Assembly: GCF_000003815.2 (NCBI RefSeq)
Contig: NC_049991.1
Location: 15,022,202-15,086,201, forward strand
Origin: Branchiostoma floridae
Lineage: Eukaryota; Chordata; Leptocardii; Amphioxiformes; Branchiostomatidae
Direction of reading: 5' to 3'
DNA: 64,000 bases
Positions 1-22,845 of the stretch are shown piece by piece; positions within the stretch are counted from its first letter, which is position 1, and every line of letters starts with the position of its first letter. The notes under the pieces are model-generated. The model searched no databases. It was not told where the DNA came from and saw only the letters and a list, made by a program, of their open reading frames with translations. Position numbers and translations under genes: made by a program.

Positions 1-154
1 TCCGGATGTGTGTCTTAGGCTTTGGGTCATTCCAACTTGAGAAGGATCAGAGGACTGATCGAAAGCTTGTTGGTGCGCGCTTTATTTTGTGCACGGATAT
101 ATGGTCTTACAATTGTAATATAATCTTGACTACCGTCAATTACATCCAAATACA

Positions 155-2000
155 TCAACAACCATACAGCATGTTAACAGTTGGTGTAATGTAGGCACTG
201 ACATTTGCCACAGAATTGCTGGATACCTGTGTATTCAGCTTGTCGACCGCCAGACGCAATGCTGCAAACAGGTTCCTGCCAGCTTCCTCTTGTCCCGGCT
301 TCGCGTAGAACCGTGACATCACCCTGTATAGATACAACCCACAGATAGGGAACAATCAAAATAAGTCGCAACTGGGTGTGTCATTACTCACTTGCTGAAA
401 TTGATAGACCATTGATATTGCCTTGATGTTGTTTACCGTTAGCCATAAAGTTGTGATATTATCGTTATTTATGTACAAGTTGCAATCCAACTTACTCGTT
501 TGCGGCCTTTTCCAGTTTCAACGCGTTCTTTCTCTTTTCCAGTTGATTTAAGTAGCTTTCCGAACTCGTGTGAGACTTGTCTATGTAGCTACGAGCTGCC
601 ACCAGACCAAGAGGGAGGCCGCTGAACTTCTGCGCCAAACGCTGTAGCTGATCTGTAGGATGATGCTGCAGCTTCATTCGCAGGAAATCCACTGCCTCGT
701 CTGTCTCTTCTTCGAAGGCGAAGCCGTTGATATCGACAAAGGAGTCTTCTGGGATGGAGACGTTTATTGGCTGTTGGAGGCGCTTGTGGTGAGTGATGAG
801 CAGAATCTTTGAGTCATTTCTTGGTTTCAACAACTCAGCAGAAAGAAGTACGCCATCGTCGAGGTCGTCTACGATCAGCAGGACTGGGGTCTTCCGCGTG
901 TCGAGCGCCTTCGCCACGCAGGCGTCCACTTGGCTGTCATCTTTGGGCACGTCCTTCTTCAATGCCCTCAGGAGGTTCTGCTTGTCGTCGAGGAAGCTTT
1001 TCTTGTCTTGACCATCTAGCTTCCACACCACGGCTGTCGGATGACGTTCCATGAACAGTTCCGCCTGCCACAAGGCCAGCTGGGTCTTTCCCGATCCAGT
1101 GATGCCAGACAGCACTATAACAGTCCGTTCATCATCCATGGCCTCGTTTACCTTTCGGGCATCCCGCGAGGTGAAGAAGTGGTCCACCTTCTTGCTGACA
1201 TTTGTTACGGGGTTGAAAACCCCTCCAGTCTCACCCGCCAGAAGAACGGTTAGGTTGTGTGGATCATTCTGCATTTTGAGTGCCCGGATGAAAGCATGGA
1301 ACGCGTTCGGTCCCTTGGTGGGGAGGATGCGGAGAAGACTCTGAGCTCTCTCCTCTGCCGAACCTTCCCCCTCGATCACAAGGCGCTCCCGGTTTGTCAG
1401 GACGCCGGCGTTGATGAGAAGTTCGCAGGTCTTCTCTGTATCAAGGCAGGTTGCGATATCACGGCGGTGCTTTCGGAGGAGATTCCGCTGAGCGACCTCC
1501 TCGCGGACCTCGGGAAAGTCGTCTTTGTGGAAAGAAAAAGAACCCCATCACTACTGACGAATCGATCTTGAATCATTTCTTAGAAACCGAAGATAATGAA
1601 TAAATCAGCATACACTTATATAGGCCTAGGTCCCATTTCCAAACCGGGACCGAAGATACACAAATTATGCTCATGACTATTGTTTTTTTACGTTCTGTGT
1701 CTTTTGTTGCCTTTTATATAATATTTTTCGTTTCCGAAAGCTACCCGGCCGGGCCCCGGGTTGGGAATTTGGACCTAATCCTTTAGGTACAGAAGGTTTT
1801 ACCTTTCCGTATCTAACAGTTTCTCTCTCTAGCGCTCTCCCTCTCTCTCTCCTCTCTCTCCCCCCTCTCTCTCTCTCTCTATATATATATAATTTTATAT
1901 ACATTTTGTATATATATAGACTCGGTTAGATATCATTTATCTTTTCAGTATCTAACAGTCTAATTATACACACACACACACACACACACAGACATACACA

Positions 2001-2040
<40 letters not shown>

Positions 2041-2420
2041 TAATTAGACTGTTAGATATTGAAAAGATATGTCTTATACCGAATTCTGTACTTCCTACCA
2101 TGCACACGTTCTTCTTCGTTGTCAGGAGACGCGCCGGTTGTCTCAAGTTCCTTCGCCAGGTCTTTGTACAGAGGAACCCCGTCGTACGTCTCCTTCAGGG
2201 CCATACAGAACTTCTTGAAAGCTCCACCTGACTTCCTTGGCAGCATGAAGAGGAGAGCCTCGGTCTTATCCTGCTCCGTAGCTTTGTTGTTGATCCTTTC
2301 TATGTCGTCGAGGGTCAGGACGCCTTCCTGGTACAGGTAACCGTGGATATGATGGGCGTAGATAGTCTCCTTCAGCTTAAGATGGTTGTCACGAAGTTTG
2401 TTACGATCGCGAACGTCCAT
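155..2420 (-). CDS. NLR-like protein: two death-fold domains plus NB-ARC NTPase
   Basis: Exons (transcript order): 2420-2099, 1522-496, 323-155; phases match and the sum is 505 residues plus stop. Residues 1-95 form a CARD-like helical bundle (LYQEGVLTLDDIERINNKAT, then LLFMLPRKSGGAFKKFCMAL). Residues 110-195 form a second death fold of the same kind (ILPTKGPNAFHAFIRAL). An NB-ARC module follows, with Walker A GITGSGKT at about 247-254, Walker B LLIVDDLDD at about 322-330, sensor-like KILLITHH at about 346 and a GLPL-type motif SGLPLGL at about 408. From family knowledge such proteins are cytosolic ATP-dependent scaffolds of apoptosis or innate immunity (Apaf-1/NOD type). No leucine-rich or WD repeats are visible. 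A possible donor at 227/226 would carry the gene beyond the left edge, so the C-terminus is uncertain. The first ATG sits 3 bases inside an exon whose acceptor is at 2425, implying a spliced 5' UTR. Confidence 0.82.
1815..1916. repeat. CT-rich and AT microsatellites
   Basis: A (CT)n-rich run at about 1821-1880 is followed by (AT)n, in intron 1 of the NB-ARC gene. Confidence 0.9.
1941..2066. repeat. CA microsatellite caged by a 29-bp inverted repeat
   Basis: Arms 1941-1969 and 2038-2066 are reverse complements with one mismatch. The loop is almost pure (CA)n. It lies in intron 1 of the NB-ARC gene, about 33 bases inside the donor. Confidence 0.85.
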
Positions 2421-2726
2421 TTTGCTGAAAGGGGACAATACATATGCACGGTCAAAGAAATTCTCATGTTATCTCTATTCATGTACTAGTTAACTTAAGC
2501 TTGCAAATAGGCATCATGCCTCACCTGTGTTTACACAATCTCATGCTGGCTGGGGTTAATGACCCCATACCAACAACTGTATGGCCGGCCGGTAGGAGCA
2601 CGATGTTAGCCAGGCTAGCTTCACCTCAATTGAGGCTTTACACTAAAGTCAACTTATTGATGCTCTATGCGCCCGCCCAGGAAACATTGATTTTAACAGC
2701 TTAACCACTGAGGTAGAGTCCATTGT

Positions 2727-2885
2727 TACGGCCGCGTGGCGCGCCGCGGTCCGGTCAGTTCGGGAGACCCCAACCAAGGACGACCTGATTGCTGTAGCCT
2801 CACGAAGCTTTCCACGAAATCGTCTTCCGAGAGGGACGTAAAACGAGGGCCCGTGCTTGAGGAGGTGCCTCGACCACGTTAAACA
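2727..2885. repeat. retroposon-like remnant
   Basis: The text GAGAGGGACGTAAAACGAGG followed by GGTGCCTCGACCACG resembles dispersed SINE/LINE-type sequences of marine invertebrates, from memory. No ends could be defined. Confidence 0.35.
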
Positions 2886-2904
2886 GTCTCATCACTCATA
2901 ATTT

Positions 2905-3534
2905 GAACCTACGTCGGCAGACACACGCATACACACACCTTACCAGGTGCGGACAGACGGCAAAATGCAACTGACCTGACTGGAGACGACCGAAACTCTG
3001 ATAGATATGTGAGAGCACAGAGGTGCCAGTTCGCTGCAAATTATAAACAGTGGAACACAGTCACATTACGCGAAAACCCATCGGACGACGAGTCTGCGTC
3101 AATCGCCCGAGCCTCGTTTATAATAATAACTTTGTTGCACAACAATTGTACAAGGTACAAAGTATGGCATATATGTGAGTGTGACAGGGATGGTTTTCAG
3201 TGAAAAATACGCCTCTGTCGATCTTCAATATGGCCGACCTTCCATCGATACGCCCGAAGATTGTGGATAATGTGACAGGGGGTCACAGTTATAAGGACAC
3301 GCACGATTTCCAGCGGCGTACATATCGGGCGAGTGACACAGTCAGAGATTCGAAATTGCTGGTCCGAACACTGAGGCATCTTCACTGACCAATGGAACCT
3401 ACGTCGGCAGACACACACATACACACACCTGACCGTCAGGTACGGACAGACGGCAACTTGAATGCAACTGACTTACCACTGGCGAAGACCGAAACTCTGG
3501 TCGATATGTGGGAGCACAGAGGTGGTTCGCTGCA
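2905..3534. repeat. direct repeat pair of about 135-140 bp
   Basis: Copies at 2905-3039 and 3395-3534 begin GAACCTACGTCGGCAGACAC, share CGGACAGACGGCAA and GACCGAAACTCTGG, and end TTCGCTGCAA. The spacer between them (about 355 bases) is unrelated. Confidence 0.85.
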
Positions 3535-4832
3535 ACCTTTTCGGTGAGAAATTGAAGTTGAAGCTGGTACGGAAGTTGAAGCTCTTTCGTCGCGGCCAGT
3601 CACGACAGATGTGGACTTTTTACAGTCAGAACCTGATAAACCATGCTACGCCACGTATGTTTTACCATGACTGTGCTGTTCGATCGGGTTTTTCCGTGAC
3701 TAACGCGGAAGCAAATATAGACGGATAATCACAAAGGTGTTTACCCAGCATGCACCTGCCAGGTAAATAGTAATGGGGATTTTTGCTCGTGTTGTTTGCG
3801 ACAACACAAAAGATGCAATGCTCACGATTGAAAGAAACATGTTTAAGTCTTCAATAATGAAACTATTGTCTTAAGACTACCTGAACGACAGTGATCAGTA
3901 GACATGATTGTTATATTCGGCAACAGGTGTCAGCTCCCTGTGGCTATGACGTCATGGTTCTTGGTGGGCAGTGAGAGACCGGGATTCCCCTACCATTTGC
4001 CTACCAAGGACTTCATCGTTCTTGCTCCAACAGAGAGTCTCCAGCTGATCTTTGTTGTATGCGTTTTTGTAGGGTGGCTATGAAGGGTAAAAATAATAGA
4101 AAGCACCACAAAATGCCTAAAACAAAAACAAAAAAGTGTGACTGCAAAAATAATAATATAACATAGGGCGAAAAAACAAAACAAGATGGGTATAAAAACT
4201 TTGTACGTTTTTATCCTTATACTCTTATATAAAGCAAGGAGAAAAGTAGATAAAAGGAAGACTGGCTTTTTTGTGTGAAACTTTTGGGTGTTACATTTTT
4301 ATCAGCGGCTATGACATATGATATTGCATGTTATTAGCAAATTGGAAGCAAACTAGCAAGCCTTCCATAACAACACTGCCACAGAAAAGGTTGTTCAACA
4401 AATTACAGAACATGATATTGTCATGGTTTTAACTTTTATCATTTTGCTTGAATAATTGGTCTTTTGGTGCTGCATACTCCTATCATGATGATAAGACGTG
4501 GTCCCCCTGCCGTCGGAAGTAGATTCGTCCATCAACCTCTGACCTTAGTGTAGCTACTTGGAAGTATGCACGTACGCACCAACTTGATGTCTAAAATAGC
4601 TTTACAAAACCATTGATCCGGCGTCGTAAGTAAAACTTTGGGTTTATCACGCATATACAAGTGTTTCTTTACAGTAAGAAATGCTGTCTATGTTAGGCTA
4701 ATGTGAGGTGTACATCACCGTGGTCCTATATGTGGTCAAGGTTTCAGGTTGCTGTTGTTTGTATACCTTGAACTTCGACCTTCTCGGGGTGGGAGGGACA
4801 GAAAGTGTGCCGTTACAACTCTGCAGAAAAAC

Positions 4833-7669
4833 ATGGCGTTTGCCAGGTCCATCGTCCGTGCCGTCGGGAACCTTAAAAATCAGTACTTCAACGTGCACCG
4901 ACACCAGCTACTGAAGAAGGAAGCTGGCAAGATCGCGGCCGTTTTCAGTGCAGATGTGCAAAAGCCACAGGTTCTGCTTTTTGACTCGTTCCAAAGCGCC
5001 CTCCGCCTCGACATCCCCAGATATTCCTCCCTCAACGCCGTGTTCTTCACCAGAGTCGGCCAGGAGGATTTCTTCGCCGCATGTCGACAGAAGAAGAAGA
5101 AGAAAAGCATCGGGAGCGTGTCTGAAGAAGTGGGACATGACGTTTCCTTCTGCACTAGTGGCAAATTTCTCTCCACAAAACTTAAGGACGGCAGTCCTGT
5201 GTGTGAGATACAGGTAATAGTTTAATTATCACCACCAAGAAGGTTTATATGTTTTTGTTGCCGTTTATGTGTGTTTATGGATAGCAGTAAGAAAAGCTGA
5301 TAGGTAGGAAGGCGTCGGAAAAACAAAGGTCAAGTTCATTAATGGCCTCCTTGCAGCTTTGTACGGTACAACAGCAGAGAGCAACTGGTTTTGATATCTG
5401 ACAATCTGAACATGCTATGATCATGATTTTTGAGTGGTCGATAGCTTCTAGAGCATCTAGAGTAAGTTATTTAGGTTTGGGCCCCCTAGCAGTCTTTTAT
5501 TACTGCAGGAGGCAATTTTGTTCTATGTCAGCGTACACTTGTGCTGCACCAATGCAAGCATTGGAAGATGAAATTAAGACAAATTTTAAGATATTGCCAT
5601 ATTGCACCGTATAGTTATTCAGCAAGGCAAGGCAATGATATCATTAAGTGATCTGTATCTTTAGGTATCCTAATTAGGAAATATCTAGTAGTAAGGACTA
5701 ACTTGGCATGATACATGTCCATGTAAGATGATATCATTTAGAACTCAAATACTGTCATTATTATCATATCTAAGTACAGTTGTACTTACTAGTAACAATG
5801 CTGATATATCCTCCCCTCCTGCCAGGTCCCAGACCTGTACTATGACTCGGGTGCAGACGACCCCTCCATCCACACGGACCTGATTCAGGACCACCTGAAC
5901 GATTTCCTCCTCACCACCACTACCATCAACGGGGAGGAGGAGCCCTGTGTTCTGGCTCAGGTGACACGACTAGTAGCAATCAAACAAAAAAAGTGCATTT
6001 CGAAAAATGCTGCTTTAGAAAGTTTTGAAGGGTATTCACATAGCATTGTGCACTCAAATCTCAGTCTGTCCTTCAGAGTTTTAACCCCCCTTATTGTGTA
6101 CTTGTGCTAATGGGATACACTTCTAGAGTGGTTGGTAAATTGTACAATATGTCAGTTGCTCTTGCACCTCTTACTTATCAAGTTTGATAAGGTACTGTAA
6201 AAGTTGATGTAAAGAACTGACTGAGTTTCCTGTTTCTGAAGATGGAAATCGACCACTTCACCCCTGATGAGGTGTACGAGGTGGATCTGGATGATGATTG
6301 GTCGGCTGTGGGCAACAGCGTGGCACGACACTACGACCAGTTCATCTCAGTTCGCAAGAACACGTTCCTTTTCTCCAGGGAAGGTGAGCATCAATGTTTT
6401 TGTCATACAATTTATACTTAAGTAAACCTGCTAAAATGACTTCCCAGTCTCTCTTGAGGAAACTAGTAAGTTATAATTTACGCACAAACTTAGTCCGGAG
6501 TTCAGCCTTGGCGTAGTAGCAATCATTGGAAGTGGATTAAAGCTCACAAACTGGACTTTTTCTAGGTTTAACTACCCGGGTAGAGCCTTTGAAGTTTTAG
6601 CAGTCTCTTTAATGTTAGCGGATTTTGCTTTGATATCATTACTGTTTCATCCAGTTGCTACATTTGTCATGTTTAGGTATTGTTGAGTAGCATCTCTGTA
6701 GTCACTGACTCATGTACATGTACTTCGAATTCAGATGTAGTTCAAATTGACAAAATGTGTGAATGCAACATTTGGGTATGTTGATGGTCAATTCTAAAGC
6801 TTTTCCATTGCATGGTTTGTCTGGGAATTTCAATACATTCACTCATTACAGAGCTTGTGCCCTGTGAGAGCCACCTGGTGACATTCCGCGTGCACTGCAG
6901 CGGCCTGCACCCCCACGAGGAACCCATCGTGACAGGTGATCTCATCCCCCTGGGGAAGAGGGACCCTCTGCAGGGGCTGAGGATGGAGCATCAGCAGGCA
7001 GAAGTTTGGCTGGTAAACAGGCTCCCTTGAAAATTTATATAAAGAAGTCATGACATATGCAATACACAATACAATTGTTTTTGGATCAAACATACTGGTA
7101 ATATGCTACATGTATGAAGTGTAGTGCACAATAGCCATGAGGAATCTATTTTTTGTTAAATACAAGTGATTTTTGTAATACAAAGTCTTGCCCTCAATAC
7201 AAAATTTTAAGCAATAAGTCCCGTTCACGGGTGAGCCTCATGCAGCAATACCTGGCACATTTAAAGACACCATTTCAGTCTTCAATGCGGTTGGCCAAAT
7301 TCTTGTTGGGACAACACAGGTCTTGAATTGTTCTACCAGTTCATTCTAGTAACACTGAAGAAGAGTGATGGATGTCACTAAAACAGCGTAGACTTTAAGT
7401 TGCCTCTAAATTTTATCTTAATGTCACCTTAAAAATCTTGACACAAGTATTCGCTCCCATCACATAAGCAATGTTTCTGAAAACTCCATGTCCATGTTTT
7501 TCAGGGATCCTGCTACCTTCCCAAGAACATGAACTTCACCTGGAGGATGGCTGTGATGAACACACAATCCAACAGCATCGTCCATGAAGAGGAATTCGGT
7601 CGATCTGGAAATGCTGCTAACGACTTTTTCTCTGTCGGATACAATGATAAAGGCTGGAAAGGAGTCTAG
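4833..7669 (+). CDS. uncharacterised protein with CBM20-like C-terminal region
   Basis: Five exons: 4833-5213, 5826-5960, 6242-6383, 6852-7012, 7505-7669; intron phases agree and the product is 327 residues. The start ATG is the first in the long exon-1 frame that gives a protein-like sequence (MAFARSIVRAVGN). Residues about 1-200 match nothing I recognise and include a run of five lysines. The segment from about 232 (LVTFRVHC, then IVTGDLIPLGKRDPLQGL, EVWLGSCYLPKN, FTWRMAVMN) follows the CBM20 starch-binding pattern: VTF strand, G.l..LG.WdP, W.g...LP, then a yk..v strand. Function beyond possible glycan binding is unknown. The arginine-rich N-terminus could be an organelle signal, which is weak inference. 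Convergent with U2AF2 downstream. Confidence 0.75.
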
Positions 7670-7804
7670 CTCGTTGCTTTGCAGCTTTTACAAGTCTTGC
7701 TAACATGTATTTGCAACATGCAGGACTGTTTGTGTAACTAATGTGCCCAGATTGAGATTTTGTAATGAGTTGGATATTTGTGGAGCAGCTCTTAGCACCT
7801 ACAT

Positions 7805-7965
7805 ACTGTAAAACTGCCCAAGAAGACCACTCATGGGACCGACAAAATCTGGTGTTTGTGGACAGGTGGCTACTATAGACAAGATTGTTTCAGTGGAAAA
7901 AAATTATCAAAGTGGCCACATTGACCAGGGAGTTATGTAGAGGTGGTCCTTATGTACTGGTTAGA
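7805..7965. repeat. dispersed repeat (copy also at 52660-52835)
   Basis: Both copies share GTGGACAGGTGGCTAC-type text, a tract reading ACTATAGACA or ACTACTGACA followed by AGGAT or AGATT, and GAGGTGGTC near the end. It looks like a small non-autonomous element inside the 3' UTR of the CBM20-like gene. Confidence 0.55.
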
Positions 7966-8268
7966 ATGAAGTAGATTCATTACCTTACCGACTGGTGACA
8001 TTTCAGGTCCACAGTGGCAAAATCTCCAAACAAATCAAGTGTAATTACAATTTGTTGATTTGTACTTTATATTATTTTTTAACTGGTGTGTTTGAGAATA
8101 GCTTCTATTGCAGCTATTGGTAATACAAATGACCATAGCACTCAAGTCTGCCTTAAAAGAATCTTATGCTTGTAACATGGCAGGGTACAGAGTACCTATC
8201 AAAATAATTTGTTTAAAGGAGCAATTGTGCACACAAGTATGGGTGTTGTACACAAGGATGATGTACTT

Positions 8269-8393
8269 AATAAAAAGCCATTGGGAAAAAACTTGTCAAG
8301 TCACTGTTTATTTACCTTCCTGTTACAAAGACTCATTGTATTCAATGCTGTCGCATGACACAACTAAGCATGTACATAACATGCCACAATAAA
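8269..8393 (+). terminator. two poly(A) signals for the CBM20-like gene
   Basis: AATAAA occurs at 8269-8274 and 8388-8393, about 600-720 bases after the stop codon. The opposite strand carries an AATAAA (plus-strand TTTATT at about 8307-8312) that could serve U2AF2, so the two 3' UTRs may overlap. Confidence 0.5.
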
Positions 8394-9072
8394 AGCTGCA
8401 CTGAACTTTTCACATTACGTTTCAGTCTCCAGTGATGTGACAAAGCAGTACCACATGATAGCTCATGTTCACTTTCCAACAAGGGCTATTTAAACTGTCT
8501 GCAAAGTGTTACAAAAAGGACACTAAAACTGTAAAACTTAAATGGTTCATGATAAACAACAGACAACAATACAGTGACTGTTCTTACTCCACTGTCTGTA
8601 ACATCCCTTCCCCCTCCCCCCACCAAATCTCAACACGATGTATACTGAATATTTTCAACACGTCTTTAAATCACCTTTTGGTTTAAATCACTTTTGTGGC
8701 CCCAGTCAAAATGTCCAGTTGTTTCAAAGTAAGTATGGTTTACAACACCACTGGATGATGGAAAAGAGTGTCTTTAAAACTACCAATGACCACACGTGAT
8801 CTGACTATATACAGTGCTCAAACACTGGAAGTAACAAAAATGTACTCAAAAAGCAGCATGAAGTTCCTAGGGATATACTTGATCATTTCAATTCCTATTA
8901 CACTCCAAAACGCAGTTACCAATGAAGGCTACAGGGATTAATTAGCAAAAAATGAGGCTAGTATGAACAGCAAGGGAAGATGAACAATCAGATCTAGTCC
9001 ATTATCATTAGGTGGTTCTATAAAGTCTATCGCTGCTGTGTGGGGAAGAAAAGAAAACTTGCTGATGGAGTT

Positions 9073-20736
<11,664 letters not shown>

Positions 20737-20780
20737 TGTTGTAGCTGCTAGCACGCCCCGCACGTCCAGAAAATACCAAG
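20737..20780. promoter_or_regulatory. probable U2AF2 (bidirectional) promoter/5' UTR
   Basis: The U2AF2 start codon (minus) and the ATG at 20781 (plus) are separated by 44 bases of GC-rich sequence without a TATA box. Transcription starts probably lie within or beside this stretch. Confidence 0.45.
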
Positions 20781-20989
20781 ATGGCGTCTTCTCCAAAAAA
20801 GTGGGAATTACCCACAAGGCCCTTCTCATCGATCCGGAAATTGAGTCCGAGCGCGGGAAATTCAAACTTGAAACTCAAAAGTGTTTCTTTGAGACATCAT
20901 TTAAAAGATATATCGCCTCACTCGCTGGACTTCAAGCCAACGCACTTGAATATATTGATTTCGGAGATCGCTGTCTTCGGATAGTGTGA
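20781..20989 (+). pseudogene. short reading frame head-to-head with U2AF2, frame conflict
   Basis: The ATG at 20781 opens MASSPKK, then leaves the more protein-like frame at an A6 run. The neighbouring frame from 20801 has no ATG and reads VGITHKALLIDPEIESERGK and on to 20989. One base more or less in the A-run would join them. It may be a first coding exon, a degraded gene, or a homopolymer sequencing error. I do not recognise the family. Confidence 0.3.
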
Positions 20990-22114
20990 TTTTATGGCTA
21001 GCAGTGGGACTGTCTTTTCAAGTCAAGTCAAAGTTTTGCCATTAATGCTCGTTGATTATTAAGATAGCTGATTACTCAAGCAACTGGACATGATTTTGGA
21101 AACGGTCAGACATTTCTGGTAGATTCCACTACCTTTTGTCAGTGACACTGGCGAACGGTAAAATCGACGCAAGTCAAAGTTTAATTACACAACTGTTGTA
21201 ACGCGGGTGCAATGTAACTGTAAGGCAAAGTGATTTACATTGTACAATGTATTACAAACTACAGGCAGGTTCTTTAACGTTACAAGCTGTTTCCTGGTAT
21301 GCACTTCACATGATACAAGAAAACAGCGTGTATAGAAAATCGTCTATAGCTTGATTGGTCTTGATTACAACTTACTTTCCCGAGCTCCCGTACTAGTTGG
21401 CGACTTAAACGGGAGGTTCATTCTAAGATAGCACCCCTTCAAGTTACCTATAAGACGTAATAAGTGCAGCTAATAAAAGCCGCAGACTGCAGGGAGTCTA
21501 GACAGAGTCCATCAAAATGAAATGAAATTCGCCTGTGATAAAGTAGTATGAACGGGAACAGTGACAGAACCATCGTGTAGAGGATGAATGTTTGATACTC
21601 GTACTGCCTTTGGTCAGTGACTGAGTATGATACTGTACGCCTCATCAAAAGTCGTTACTCTTTTAAAGAATTTATCCTGTACTATATATACTAGTATCTC
21701 ATGCCTACTTTGCCCCCCCCCCCCCCCCAACGACCAGGAGGTAAGGGACTAGGTAGGTATCCTGTATCTCTAACGTTACATGTACATTGTATTATGTAAG
21801 TTACTTGTAAGGTTTTACTTGAATGTCTAACCTTCATCGATTTGTTATGCCTCTTCCACGGTAACCCGCCTTATGACGTAACTCATCGGATTTGTGCTGA
21901 AGAGTACAAGCTGCTTATCCGGGCAGATTTAATTCTAGTTCCTTTGGGACAGTAAGTTTGATTATACCCTGACATGGACGGTATTCCCGTAATCTCTCTC
22001 GCCTAACTTTCCATTATAGATTTCAGCCGGCCGATTGAAGGTGACCTGGTTTCATGCGAGAAGGGAATGAATCTGCTTGGCATCGAATACCAAAGATGGA
22101 TAGCCAAATACCAT

Positions 22115-22237
22115 TAGCCTGAGTACCATCCTCCGTAGTGTCTAGTGACCGCTGATTCAATACTTTCGCTTGCTAACCATGGTTAAAAAGCGAAAGTATT
22201 GAGCCAGCGGTCACTACGGAGGATGGTACTCAGGCTA
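22115..22237. mobile_element. near-perfect palindromic MITE, 123 bp
   Basis: Left arm starts TAGCCTGAGTACCATCCTCC and the right arm is its reverse complement. The arms pair over about 50 bases, apart from a short insertion (TCTAG) in the left arm, around a small loop near GCTAACCATGGTTAAA. A right-half copy exists at 57763-57819. Confidence 0.85.
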
Positions 22238-22617
22238 AAATAACGTACGAGTATGGCTCAAATTCATTGTATTGATTGTCATCTCAATGGACAAGCGAGG
22301 GCCATAAAGTGACGATCTTGTATGGCCATTGGTAGGGTACAAGATTTTTCTTACTAGTACTTCACTCAGGTGTAAATGAGTACTTTGCTTCGGTCAGGGA
22401 CGTCCATTGGATATTAGATCCCATGTTTAAATCCACGTTAAACAACCCGCCACAATTATCGAAAAGACTAAGGTTCTTACAGTCTAGTCTCCTGGTTGAC
22501 ATCTTGATAAGGTGATATGTCAATCTCTCCACGAATGTGGCAAAATTAGATAGATATATGAATCAAAAGATTTAAGTCACGAATATATTTTGTATCGTAT
22601 AGTACGGAACAGTTTGG

Positions 22618-22845
22618 GAGTAGGATTCCCATATTCTCCAAGCAGAGGTTTCGGGTCGGAGGGTCAGTGGTGTTTTTAACTCCCTCCACAGTTACAAATC
22701 AGCCATAATGTGTCAGAGTCATTAGATTTAAAATATTTGAAGCGTTCCGTTCTGCGGCAGAGGTGGAGGAAGGCATACGTTAAAAATCGCGACCACTACT
22801 AGCCCCCTCCTACCGAGACCTCTGCTTGGAAAATAGGACTCCCAC
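22618..22845. mobile_element. foldback element of the CTCCAAGCAGAGGT group, diverged
   Basis: Imperfect inverted arms of about 60 bases contain TTCTCCAAGCAGAGGT on the left and ACCTCTGCTTGGAAAA on the right. The core signature is shared with copies at 28607 and 63704. The outer boundaries are diverged. Confidence 0.6.

Larger units (their letters stand above)
2421..4832. other. intergenic region upstream of two divergent genes
   Basis: No credible coding exon seen. Apart from a probable 5' UTR of the NB-ARC gene it holds a repeat remnant near 2727-2885 and a duplicated ~140-base segment (2905-3039 and 3395-3534). Promoters of the flanking divergent genes presumably lie here, but I recognise no clear core elements. 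Confidence 0.6.
7670..9072. other. convergent 3' UTR region
   Basis: Space between the stop codons of the CBM20-like gene and U2AF2. It contains only UTR-like AT-rich sequence, poly(A) signals and one dispersed repeat. Confidence 0.6.

Noticed and set aside
1815-2036. Arg/Glu-rich frame over CT and AT repeats
   Set aside because: Microsatellite translation inside an intron.
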